In this document: positions 1 to 6,269 of the stretch, piece after piece
How the letters are laid out: each line of letters begins with the position of its first letter
Numbering within the stretch: position 1 is the stretch's first letter
Source of the DNA: T1Sed10-7 sp040904745
Lineage (GTDB): Bacteria; Actinomycetota; Nitriliruptoria; Nitriliruptorales; Nitriliruptoraceae
Assembly: GCA_040904745.1 (NCBI GenBank)
Contig: JBBDSW010000013.1
Coordinates: 1 to 13,096, forward strand
Direction: 5' to 3'
Length of the DNA: 13,096 nucleotides
Notes under the pieces: model-generated
Seen by the model: the letters and a program-made list of their open reading frames with translations, nothing else
Database searches by the model: none
What the model was told of the DNA's origin: nothing
Program-made: the position numbers and the translations under genes

Positions 1-201
1 CATGTCGGCTTCCTGGACCCGCGCGAAACCGTCGATCGAGGAGCCGTCGAAGCCGATCCCCTCGCTGAAGGCGTTCTCGAGCTCGGAGGCCGTGATCGCC
101 ACGCTCTTGAGGAACCCCAGCACGTCGGTGAACCACAACCGGATGAAGCGGACGTCCCGCTCCTCGACGGTGCGGAGCACGTACTCCTGTTGCTTGTCCA
201 T
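1..201 (-). CDS. glnA2: Glutamine synthetase, GlnA2-type, N-terminal 67 residues (3' part outside window)
   Basis: Type I glutamine synthetase family, which joins ammonia to glutamate using ATP in the cytoplasm. The 67 visible residues begin MDKQQEYVLRTVEERD and carry RLWFTDVLGFLKS and GIGFDGSSIDGFARV, the N-terminal beta-grasp region. This matches the actinobacterial GlnA2 subgroup (M. tuberculosis Rv2222c type) rather than GlnA1; some GlnA2 proteins have been linked to polyamine glutamylation, so the substrate cannot be settled here. The ATG at 201 fits the conserved family N-terminus. A second in-frame ATG at 210 would add MRL and overlaps the stop of a small upstream ORF. The likely ribosome-binding GAGG at 214-211 lies in the 3' arm of a hairpin (211-232), so initiation may be controlled by folding. 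amt lies upstream on the same strand. The active-site residues lie beyond the window edge. Confidence 0.92.
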   Translation of the reverse strand, partial: MDKQQEYVLRTVEERDVRFIRLWFTDVLGFLKSVAITASELENAFSEGIGFDGSSIDGFARVQEADM

Positions 202-206
202 CAGCC

Positions 207-323
207 TCATCCTCGACGGCTCCCCGTCGAGGCGCGGATGCGCCGCGGACTCGGACCGGGGGCAGGGTGGACGTCGCCCGCAGCGTAGTGGGCACACGTG
301 TCACGCTCGGCCTGGCGGGTCAT
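207..323 (-). CDS. Possible 38-aa leader ORF upstream of glnA2
   Basis: Small ORF starting MTRQAERDTCAHYAAGD and ending in an Arg/Ser/Gly-rich tail. Its ATG at 323 is preceded by AGAGGAG with a 5-nt gap, one of the better ribosome-binding sites in the window. Its TGA (209-207) lies between two candidate glnA2 start codons: it overlaps the ATG at 210 as ATGA and sits 5 nt before the ATG at 201. Its last codons run through the hairpin at 211-232, so a translating ribosome would open that structure just before glnA2 initiation. GC at third positions looks lower than in the neighbouring genes, and I recognise no family. It could be a regulatory leader peptide, a real small protein, or chance. The ribosome-binding site and the spacing are seen directly; the function is inference. 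Confidence 0.4.
   Translation of the reverse strand: MTRQAERDTCAHYAAGDVHPAPGPSPRRIRASTGSRRG
211..232 (-). promoter_or_regulatory. Hairpin at the glnA2 translation start region
   Basis: Perfect 9-bp inverted repeat, arms 211-219 (CCTCGACGG) and 224-232 (CCGTCGAGG), with a 4-nt loop that reads GGAG on the mRNA. The 3' arm on the minus-strand transcript ends in GAGG, 9 nt before the glnA2 ATG at 201, so folding would hide the probable ribosome-binding site. The hairpin falls inside the last codons of the leader ORF, which suggests coupled translation. No U-tract follows it, so it does not look like a classical terminator. Confidence 0.5.
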
Positions 324-367
324 CGTTGCTCCTCTCGTCACCGTCGGACGCAGCCCGACGCACACAG

Positions 368-402
368 GACGGCCGCGGGAGCCCGGTACTCCCGCGGCCG
401 TC
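368..402 (-). terminator. Strong hairpin between amt and glnA2 (terminator or attenuator)
   Basis: Arms 368-381 and 389-402 form a perfect 14-bp GC-rich stem around a 7-nt loop, starting 30 nt after the amt stop codon (434-432). The position fits transcription termination of amt. No U-run follows on the minus strand, so this would be a U-less terminator, which is common in high-GC actinobacteria, or an mRNA-stabilising 3' end. If it is leaky it would set how much amt transcript reads on into glnA2. I see no convincing -35/-10 pair between it and the leader ORF. Confidence 0.65.
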
Positions 403-431
403 GATGTCGACCCGTCGATCGGGCCCGTCGG

Positions 432-1751
432 TCAGCTCCTGGCGAGCTCCGGGTACCCGGCCACGCCGTGCTCGTGGACGTCGAGCCCGTCGATCTCCTC
501 CTCCTCGGAGACCCGCAGCTGTCCGATGGCCTTGAGCGTCCCGAACAGGATCGCCGAGGTGACGCCGACCCAGGCCGCGATCCCGAGGATGCCGAGGACC
601 TGCGCGATGAGCAGGTCGAAGCCGCCGCCGAAGAACAGACCGCCGTCGGTCGCCGCGAGCCCGACCCACAACGTCCCGAGGATGCCGCACGTGCCGTGCA
701 CGCTGACCGCGCCGACCGGATCGTCGATCTTCAGCGCGTCGATGAGCGGTACCGAGACGGCGACCAGGACACCGGCGAACAGCCCGACCAGGACGGCCAT
801 GTTGAACGAGACCGCATCGGCGCCGGCGGTGATCCCCACCAACCCGGCGAGGATGCCGTTGGCGGTCATGGCGACGTCCCACTTGCCGTTCCTCAGGCGG
901 GTGTAGACGGCCGCGGCGGTGCCACCGGCACCACCGGCCAGCGCCGTGGTGACGATGACGAAGCCGATCGTGGCGCCGTCGAGGGCCAGGACCGAGCCGC
1001 CGTTGAAGCCGAACCAGCCGAAGAACAGCAGCAGGGTTCCGAGGGCGCCGAGCGCGATCGAGTGGCCGGGGATGGCACGAGCCTCACCGGTCTTGCGGTC
1101 GAACTTGCCGATCCGGGGACCGAGCACCGCCGCGCCGACGAGCGCCGCGACACCACCGGTCATGTGGACGATCGTGGAGCCGGCGAAGTCGGCGAACCCG
1201 AGCTCGGCCACCCAACCGCCACCCCACGTCCAGGCGCCGACGATGGGGTAGATCAGCCCGGTCATGACGATCGCGACCACGACGTAGGCGCCGAACTTCA
1301 TCCGCTCGGCGACGGCGCCGGAGACGATCGTTGCGGCCGTCGCCGCGAACATCGCCTGGAAGGCGAAGTCGATCTCCAGGGTGTAGCCCGTCTCCGAGGT
1401 GTCGTAGGGCGCCGTGGTCAGGAAGAACCCGTCGGTACCGAACAGTCCGGCGACCTGATCGCCGTACATCAGCCCCCAGCCGATGGCGTAGTAGACGAGC
1501 ATCCCGAGCGAGATGGTCATCAGGTTCTTGCCGATGATGTTCGCGGTGTTCTTCGAGCGGGTGAACCCCGCCTCGAGCATCGCGAACCCGGCGTGCATGA
1601 TGAAGACGAGCACCGTGGCGACCATCAGGTACAGGACGATGGTGGCCACCGCCAGGTCTTCGATGCTGATGCCATCCTGCGCGTACGCGGGTGCCCCGAG
1701 CAGCAACACCAGCGCGGATGTGACCACCCCCAGTTTCATGAGACGCTTCAC
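432..1751 (-). CDS. amt: Ammonium transporter (Amt/MEP/Rh family)
   Basis: Ammonium channel/transporter of the cytoplasmic membrane, 439 aa, a normal Amt length. Residues 1-24 form a signal peptide (basic MKRLMK, hydrophobic core, cleavage after AYA). Then come about 11 membrane segments, including the conserved FIMHAGFAMLEAGFTRSKN stretch (about 50-68). The pore-lining twin histidines are H196 (STIVHMTGG, with the family aspartate at D188) and H352 (SVHGTCGILG). The C-terminal tail (SEEEEIDGLD..EHG) resembles the cytosolic tail that PII proteins bind. The GTG start at 1751 has GGAGG five nt upstream. It precedes glnA2 on the same strand and is divergent from nadE; no PII (glnK) gene is visible in the window. 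A GlnR-like half-site array lies about 127 bp upstream, so induction by nitrogen limitation is likely. Confidence 0.97.
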   Translation of the reverse strand: MKRLMKLGVVTSALVLLLGAPAYAQDGISIEDLAVATIVLYLMVATVLVFIMHAGFAMLEAGFTRSKNTANIIGKNLMTISLGMLVYYAIGWGLMYGDQVAGLFGTDGFFLTTAPYDTSETGYTLEIDFAFQAMFAATAATIVSGAVAERMKFGAYVVVAIVMTGLIYPIVGAWTWGGGWVAELGFADFAGSTIVHMTGGVAALVGAAVLGPRIGKFDRKTGEARAIPGHSIALGALGTLLLFFGWFGFNGGSVLALDGATIGFVIVTTALAGGAGGTAAAVYTRLRNGKWDVAMTANGILAGLVGITAGADAVSFNMAVLVGLFAGVLVAVSVPLIDALKIDDPVGAVSVHGTCGILGTLWVGLAATDGGLFFGGGFDLLIAQVLGILGIAAWVGVTSAILFGTLKAIGQLRVSEEEEIDGLDVHEHGVAGYPELARS

Positions 1752-1861
1752 GGTGTCCTCCAGGTCGTGTCATGGGTTCGGTTCGTGGGTGCGGTGGCCT
1801 CGCGGGGTGCTCGGCGCGTCTGCGCGCACCACCCGGCCCGGTTCCACCGGTACGGTCGAGG

Positions 1862-1867
1862 ACGCTA
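1862..1867 (-). promoter_or_regulatory. amt: Candidate -10 element of the amt promoter
   Basis: TAGCGT on the minus strand fits the actinobacterial TAnnnT -10 pattern. No good -35 is present; the -35 region falls inside the GlnR-like half-sites, which begin 10 bp upstream. This is the layout expected when an activator stands in for a weak -35. Transcription would start near 1855, leaving a 5' leader of about 100 nt. The call rests on a short motif and its spacing only. Confidence 0.35.
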
Positions 1868-1877
1868 CGAAGGGGCG

Positions 1878-1915
1878 GTTTCTCCCCCGTTGATCTCGCG
1901 TTTCCACCATGTTTC
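1878..1915 (-). promoter_or_regulatory. GlnR-like operator: four half-sites at 11-bp spacing
   Basis: Read on the minus strand: GAAAC-n6-GAAAC-n6-TCAAC-n6-GAAAC, at 1915-1911, 1904-1900, 1893-1889 and 1882-1878. The period is exactly 11 bp. Known actinobacterial GlnR boxes are alternating gTnAC and GaAAC half-sites with 6-bp gaps, typically found upstream of amtB, glnA and nitrate genes. Three of the four units here are perfect GAAAC. The array faces amt and overlaps its predicted -35 region. It also lies just upstream of the nadE ribosome-binding site (1922-1930), so the same protein could affect both genes. No glnR gene is present in the window. Confidence 0.65.
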
Positions 1916-1937
1916 GTGTCCAGAGGAGGTCGCTGGC

Positions 1938-3659
1938 GTGCTGCTCAGGGTCGCGCTCGCGCAGATCGACGCCCGCGTCGGCGACGTCGACGGCAACGTC
2001 GACCGCATCCTCGATGCCTGGCGCCGAGCCGCCGCCCAAGGGGCCGACCTGGTGGTCGCCACCGAGCTCACCATCACCGGCTACCCGCCGGAGGATCTCC
2101 TCCTCAAGCGCGAGTTCGTCGCCGCCAACCTCGCCGCCCTCGACCGACTGGCGGCCGCCGGACCGGACGGCTGCACCGCGTTGGTCGGTTTCGTCGGCGC
2201 CGGTGAGGGCGACGCCACCGATCGCGAGCGCTGGGACGTCGCCCTGGCCACCCGGGACCTGACCAACTCCGCTGCGGTGCTGCGTGACGGCGCGGTGGTC
2301 GCGACCTACGACAAGCTCCGACTCCCCAACTACGGGGTGTTCGACGAGGCCCGCTACTTCACACCGCGTGACACCCCCTGCGTCGTCGAGGTCGCAGGCG
2401 TGGCCGTCGGGGTGACCATCTGCGAGGACCTGTGGACCGAGACGGGGCCGGTGGCCGCGGCCGTCGACGCCGGCGCCGAGGTCATCGCCAACCTCAACGC
2501 TTCCCCCTACCACCGCGGGAAGCGGACCGATCGGCAGGCGTGGCTGCACTACCACGCGCAGCGCGCAGCGGTGCCCGTCCTCTACTGCAACGTGGTCGGC
2601 GGTCAGGACGAGGTCGTCTTCGACGGCGACTCGATGGTCGTGGACGCCCGCGGCGAGGTGATCGCGCGCGGGGCGCAGTTCCGTGAGGACCTGGTCGTGA
2701 CCGACGTCGAGGTGCCGGCTGCGGCGGACCGGGGCGAGCGAGACTCGGGCCCGACGTCGGAGCGCACGATCACCTGGCGTCCGGCGCCGCGCCTGGACGG
2801 TCTCGGGGAGGTGTGGCATGCCCTGACGCGGGCGACCGCCGACTACTGCCGCCACAACGGGTTCGACCGGGCGCTGGTCGGCGTCTCCGGCGGGATCGAC
2901 TCCGCGGTGGTGGCGGCGTTGGCGGCCGATGCGCTCGGGGGTGCCGCGGTGACCACCGTCGCACTGCCCTCCCCGTACTCCTCGCCGGGATCGCTGGCGG
3001 ACGCTGCAGCGCTGGCGGATGCCCTCGGCAGCGACCATCACGAGCTCCCGATCGCCGGGCCCCTGGTGGCCGTCGGGGACATGCTCGGCGACCTGGTCGT
3101 GACCGGGTTCGATCGGGGCGACGGCCGCGAACCGGGCGTCGCCTACGAGAACCTGCAGTCCCGGCTGCGCGGCCTCGCCCTGATGGCGCTGTCCAACGAG
3201 AGCGGCGCCATCGTCCTCACCACCGGCAACAAGTCGGAGTACGCGGTCGGCTACGCGACCCTCTACGGGGACATGGCCGGCGGCTTCGCACCGATCAAGG
3301 ACGTGCCCAAGCTGCTCGTCTACGAGCTGGCCCGCTGGCGCAACCGGGACGCCGTGGTGATCCCGACCGCGACCATCGGGAAGCCACCGTCCGCTGAGCT
3401 GCGCCCCGGACAGCTCGATCAGGACTCGCTACCGAGCTACGAGGTGCTCGACGACCTCGTCACGGGCTACGTCGAGCTCGACCTCGGCATCGCGGACCTG
3501 GTCGCCCGCGGCCACGACGAGCAGGAGGTCCGCCGGGTCGTGCAGCTCATCGACCGGGCCGAGTACAAGCGGCGTCAGTCGGCGCCCGGGCCGAAGATCA
3601 CCGAACGGGCCTTCGGGCGCGACCGGCGCGTGCCGATCACGAACGGGTGGCGTGGCTGA
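1938..3659 (+). CDS. nadE: Glutamine-dependent NAD+ synthetase
   Basis: Last step of NAD+ synthesis: ATP-dependent amidation of nicotinic acid adenine dinucleotide, with ammonia channelled from glutamine. 573 aa, the compact two-domain length. Residues 1 to about 265 form the nitrilase-type glutaminase domain with triad E43 (ATELTITGYPPEDLL), K126 (YDKLRLPNYGVFDE) and C162 (TICEDLW). From about residue 290 comes the synthetase domain with the ATP P-loop S317-GGIDS-322, then TTGNKSEYAVGYATLYGDMAG and the C-terminal KPPSAELRPGQLDQDSLPSYE. The GTG at 1938 is chosen because AGAGGAGGT lies 7 nt upstream and the family N-terminus (RVALAQI) starts there; the reading frame stays open far upstream only as the antisense of amt. 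The 3' end overlaps the convergent MFS gene by 23 bp. Its proximity to amt and glnA2 fits its glutamine demand. Confidence 0.97.
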   Translation: MLLRVALAQIDARVGDVDGNVDRILDAWRRAAAQGADLVVATELTITGYPPEDLLLKREFVAANLAALDRLAAAGPDGCTALVGFVGAGEGDATDRERWDVALATRDLTNSAAVLRDGAVVATYDKLRLPNYGVFDEARYFTPRDTPCVVEVAGVAVGVTICEDLWTETGPVAAAVDAGAEVIANLNASPYHRGKRTDRQAWLHYHAQRAAVPVLYCNVVGGQDEVVFDGDSMVVDARGEVIARGAQFREDLVVTDVEVPAAADRGERDSGPTSERTITWRPAPRLDGLGEVWHALTRATADYCRHNGFDRALVGVSGGIDSAVVAALAADALGGAAVTTVALPSPYSSPGSLADAAALADALGSDHHELPIAGPLVAVGDMLGDLVVTGFDRGDGREPGVAYENLQSRLRGLALMALSNESGAIVLTTGNKSEYAVGYATLYGDMAGGFAPIKDVPKLLVYELARWRNRDAVVIPTATIGKPPSAELRPGQLDQDSLPSYEVLDDLVTGYVELDLGIADLVARGHDEQEVRRVVQLIDRAEYKRRQSAPGPKITERAFGRDRRVPITNGWRG

Positions 3660-4983
3660 CACCGACCTGCTTCTCGGGGTACTGCGCTCGCACCGCGCTG
3701 GCGGCCTGGAGGTCGGCAGCGGATGGTGCCGGCCTGGCTGCCAGCCGGGCCGGGCGCACGAACACCGCGATTGTGCCCACGAGCGTCGCGACCACGAGGA
3801 ACGCGACCAGGGGTGAAGCGACGTCGGCGATCCCGCCGTTCACCGCGGCGGCGATCGGTCGGGAGCCGAGGAAGGCCACCGACCACAGGGCCATCACGCG
3901 CCCCCGCAGCTCGTCGGGGAGCCGCTGCTGCAGGAGGGTGCTGAGCGAGGTGAGCGCGGCGGTCATCCCCGTGCCGCCGAGGACGAAGCCGGCGATGGCG
4001 ATCGCCGAGATCGGTGCCACGCCCGCGATCGCGGTCCCGGAGGCGAGGAGGATCAGCCCGGTCGTCGCCACCCGCTCGAGGCCGTAGCGGCGTCGTGCCC
4101 GCCCGAGCACGACGAACGCGAGCCCGGCTCCGACGCCGAACGAGGAGGCGAAGGCGCCCACCAGCCGCTCACTACCGGCGAACCCGGCCGCCAGCGACGG
4201 GGTCAGCGTGATGACGGGATCGGCGCCGATGCCGATCGCTGCCACCCCGAGCAGCAGGAGCGCGATGCCGCGGTCCTCGCGCAGGTAGCGCACGCCGGCC
4301 CGGACGCGGCGGTCACGGCCCCCGCCGCCGGGTGCACGGCTCTGGATGTCCAGGGGCAGGAGGAGCAGTGCGAACAACAGGTTCGTGGTGGCCGCGATGC
4401 CGAAGGCCACGGCCGGACCGGCGCTCGCGGCGATCAAGGCACCGATCGCCGGACCGCCGGCACGGGCCACCGTGAAGGGGATCGCGTTGAGCGCGACCGC
4501 GGATGCGAGCTCGTTCGGCCGCACGAGGGCCGGGATGAGCGCGTTCATCGCCGGGCCGCCGACGACGAAGCCGATCCCGACGACCAGGGCGCCGAGGATG
4601 ACCGGCCAGGCACCGGGAAGTCCGTCGACGCCGGCCACCGCGATCCAGAGACCGAGCCCTCCGGAGCCGAACGCCGCGATCAGGCGGCCGAGGACCAGCT
4701 GCCGGCGACGATCGCCGCGGTCGGCCATCGCGCCGCTGAGCGGGGCGAAGAACAGCTGCGGCCCGAACTGGGCCACGCTGACGAGCCCGACGACCAGCGC
4801 CGAACCGGACAGCTCCCACGCCAGGATCGCCGCCACGATGTTGTGGATCCAGATCCCCGCCGTGGACAGCAACTTGCCGGTGAAGAAGGGTCCGAACACC
4901 GGATCCGCCAGGAGCTTCCAGGAGGACCGTGGCGGCGCAGCGGGGTCGAGGACGGGGCTGGGGCGGCCGAGTCGCGCGATCAC
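3637..4983 (-). CDS. MFS efflux transporter, 12-TM (MFS_3/DHA3-like)
   Basis: 448-aa integral membrane protein of the major facilitator superfamily, probably a drug/metabolite:proton antiporter. After a cytosolic N-terminus (1 to about 28) come roughly 12 hydrophobic segments in two halves. The segment pattern DPVFGPFFTGKLLSTAGIWI and the TM2-TM3 motif A, G84-AMADRGDRRR, resemble the EntS/MFS_3 exporter group. The half-two loop contains RARRRYGLERV, and a late QQRLPDELRGRVMAL element is also typical of the group. The GTG start at 4983 overlaps the marR stop as GTGA, so the two are probably translationally coupled and the exporter is likely controlled by that MarR. The short tail after the last TM overlaps the nadE 3' end by 23 bp in the opposite orientation. 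The substrate cannot be read from the sequence. Confidence 0.93.
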   Translation of the reverse strand: MIARLGRPSPVLDPAAPPRSSWKLLADPVFGPFFTGKLLSTAGIWIHNIVAAILAWELSGSALVVGLVSVAQFGPQLFFAPLSGAMADRGDRRRQLVLGRLIAAFGSGGLGLWIAVAGVDGLPGAWPVILGALVVGIGFVVGGPAMNALIPALVRPNELASAVALNAIPFTVARAGGPAIGALIAASAGPAVAFGIAATTNLLFALLLLPLDIQSRAPGGGGRDRRVRAGVRYLREDRGIALLLLGVAAIGIGADPVITLTPSLAAGFAGSERLVGAFASSFGVGAGLAFVVLGRARRRYGLERVATTGLILLASGTAIAGVAPISAIAIAGFVLGGTGMTAALTSLSTLLQQRLPDELRGRVMALWSVAFLGSRPIAAAVNGGIADVASPLVAFLVVATLVGTIAVFVRPARLAARPAPSAADLQAASAVRAQYPEKQVGVSHATRS

Positions 4984-5483
4984 GGCGACACCTCGACGGC
5001 GTCGAACCCGTCGAGCAGACGCTCGAGGAGTCCGAGCAGGGTCGTGAGCTCGTCCTCGGAGAGGTCGGTGGTCGCATCGGCGAGCACGGCACGGCGTCGC
5101 GCGGTGACCTCGGCGAGCAGCTCGTCCCCCACGTCGGTGAGCGAGAGGCGTGACCGCCGACGGTCGTCGCTGCAGGGCCGGCGTTCGAGGTACCCGGTCG
5201 CCACCGCACGGTCGACGACGCGGCTGGCCGTCGACGGGTCGATGACGAGCACCTCGGCGACCTCGCCGATCGTGGGGGTGGCCGGTGCCCGTTGGACGAC
5301 GCGCAGCAGGCGCAGCGTGCCGAGCTCGACGTCGGCTTCCAGGTCGCCGAGCACCGCGCGTCGGTACCCGGGCCGCTGGAGGACACGCCGGATCTCGACC
5401 AGGGTCTCATCCAGGCGATCGAGCGCGACCGGACGATCGCCCGGGGTGCCGGTACGTGATGGGGCGGGGAGGGTGGTTTCCAT
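4980..5483 (-). CDS. MarR-family transcriptional regulator
   Basis: 167-aa winged helix-turn-helix regulator that probably represses the overlapping exporter gene and itself until a ligand binds. Residues about 20-65 are the first dimerisation helices. About 70-96 hold the HTH (PTIGEVAEVLVIDPSTASRVVDRAVATGYL), with the recognition helix from D82. The wing contains DDRRR (106-110) before LSLTDVG, and residues 117-160 form the C-terminal dimer helices. The ATG at 5483 is chosen because the family-like sequence begins after it; there is no purine-rich ribosome-binding site upstream, so the mRNA may be leaderless. A palindrome at 5489-5503 sits 6 bp before the start, a natural place for an autoregulatory operator. 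It ends in a GTGA overlap with the MFS gene. The ligand is unknown. Confidence 0.93.
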   Translation of the reverse strand: METTLPAPSRTGTPGDRPVALDRLDETLVEIRRVLQRPGYRRAVLGDLEADVELGTLRLLRVVQRAPATPTIGEVAEVLVIDPSTASRVVDRAVATGYLERRPCSDDRRRSRLSLTDVGDELLAEVTARRRAVLADATTDLSEDELTTLLGLLERLLDGFDAVEVSP

Positions 5484-5488
5484 ACAGA

Positions 5489-5503
5489 TGTGTGTACCAC
5501 ACA
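5489..5503 (-). promoter_or_regulatory. Palindromic operator candidate at the marR start, overlapping a possible -10
   Basis: TGTGTG (5489-5494), spacer TAC, CACACA (5498-5503): a perfect 6+6 inverted repeat with a 3-bp centre, ending 5 bp short of the marR ATG (5483). MarR proteins usually bind palindromes of this size across their own promoters. A weak -10-like TACACA on the minus strand (5496-5491) lies inside it, 7 nt from the ATG, which would fit a leaderless transcript blocked by the repressor. I see no good -35. Confidence 0.45.
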
Positions 5504-5521
5504 CGTAACCGGCTCGCTTCG

Positions 5522-6112
5522 CTAGCCACCGCCGATCGGCGGTGGCGGGAAGCCGATCTCGTCGGGATCCAGCGGGCCGTCCGGGAGTCCGTCGAGATCG
5601 GCGACCAACCGGATCGTGTGCGCCCCGCTGACCCGTAGGACCCGGAGAGCACGCGTCAGCGCCCGCTCGTCCGCGCAGCGGACCCCGACGGCGACGGGCC
5701 CGGGCACCAGCGGCGCGAACGTGCGCTCCCACGAGGAGACCATCGTCGGGGCGTGGAGCAGGCCGGTCAGTGCCCCCACCGCAGCCCCGAACGACGCCCC
5801 ACCCGCGGCACCCAGCAGTACCGCCGGCACGCTCGCGTCGGCCGCGATGGCCAGCAGCACCGCACCGAACAGCGCGCCCGGCCCCGCTCCCCACGCCGCG
5901 CCGCGGAGGAAGGCACCGCCGAGCGCCAGGCCGGAACCGCGATCGGTCTGACGATCCCCGTACCGTCCGGCCGTCACCACCTCGACGGGACCGAGCAGGG
6001 TGATGGCTCCCCCGTCGACGCCGGCGCGCGAGAGGCGGACGATCGTGGCGCGCGCCGTGCGTCCGTCGTGGTGGAAGGCCACGAGGTCGGGCTGTGGGTC
6101 CGCATCAGCCAC
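5522..6112 (-). CDS. Hypothetical membrane protein with glycine-zipper segments (196 aa)
   Basis: I do not recognise a named function. Residues 1 to about 55 look like a soluble alpha/beta region (GRTARATIVRLSRAGVDGGA). Residues about 62-91 and 95-119 are two hydrophobic, very Gly/Ala-rich segments; the second has glycines exactly every fourth residue (G101, G105, G109, G113, G117), a glycine zipper for tight helix packing. Residues 126-196 form a second soluble region (PVAVGVRCADERALTRALRVLRVSGAHTIRLV), ending in a Pro/Gly tail (PPPPIGGG). The layout of soluble, glycine-zipper hairpin, soluble recalls stress-protein 17M/YflT-like or DUF1269-like proteins, but that is only resemblance. The GTG start at 6112 has GGGGAG 7 nt upstream. 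It lies upstream of marR and the MFS gene on the same strand, 38 nt away, and may or may not share their transcript. Confidence 0.75.
   Translation of the reverse strand: MADADPQPDLVAFHHDGRTARATIVRLSRAGVDGGAITLLGPVEVVTAGRYGDRQTDRGSGLALGGAFLRGAAWGAGPGALFGAVLLAIAADASVPAVLLGAAGGASFGAAVGALTGLLHAPTMVSSWERTFAPLVPGPVAVGVRCADERALTRALRVLRVSGAHTIRLVADLDGLPDGPLDPDEIGFPPPPIGGG
5525..5546. terminator. Perfect 22-nt palindrome at the 3' end of the membrane protein gene
   Basis: Arms GCCACCGCC (5525-5533) and GGCGGTGGC (5538-5546) flank GATC, giving a perfect palindrome. It covers the last codons of the 196-aa gene (IGGG) and ends at its stop codon. A 9-bp GC stem with a GAUC tetraloop could end or stabilise that transcript before marR, 38 nt on. 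There is no U-tract, and some of the symmetry follows from Pro and Gly codons (CCN/GGN), so chance is possible. Confidence 0.35.
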
Positions 6113-6269
6113 CTGCCCGCTCCCCTACCCCGTGACCACGGGACGAGCCAGGGTGGGCCAGGTGGACACCACCGACCGGCAGCGGGCACACTGAGCTTTC
6201 CGCCACCGGATGATCCGCTGGACCCGTCGCACAGCTGTGCCACATCGGGCCGGCAGGAAGGTTCCCGAG
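6113..6269. promoter_or_regulatory. Divergent promoter region (membrane protein gene / panB) with 12-bp palindrome
   Basis: A 157-bp gap between two outward-facing genes, so both promoters should lie here. It holds a perfect 12-bp palindrome, GCACAGCTGTGC (6229-6240), 29 bp before the panB start, which could be an operator. The panB ribosome-binding site AGGAAGG is at 6255-6261 and the GGGGAG of the divergent gene is near 6121. I see no convincing -35/-10 pair on either strand. Confidence 0.4.

Noticed and set aside
202..367. GlnR box in front of glnA2
   Set aside because: GTGAC and GCAAC occur near 325-341 on the minus strand but with a 7-bp gap and no further periodic half-sites, unlike the array before amt.
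267..1937. Open plus-strand frame running in front of nadE across the whole amt gene
   Set aside because: It is the antisense of amt, with Asp/Arg/Gly-rich low-complexity translation. nadE homology and its ribosome-binding site both place the start at 1938.
1909..2262. ATG at 1909 as an alternative start near nadE
   Set aside because: It is in a different frame from nadE, yields a Ser/Pro/Arg-rich peptide, and has no ribosome-binding site. It also lies in the operator region.
5484..5546. Classical intrinsic terminator between the membrane protein gene and marR
   Set aside because: The palindrome is strong but no U-run follows, and its symmetry is partly explained by Pro and Gly codons. It is kept only as a low-confidence hairpin.
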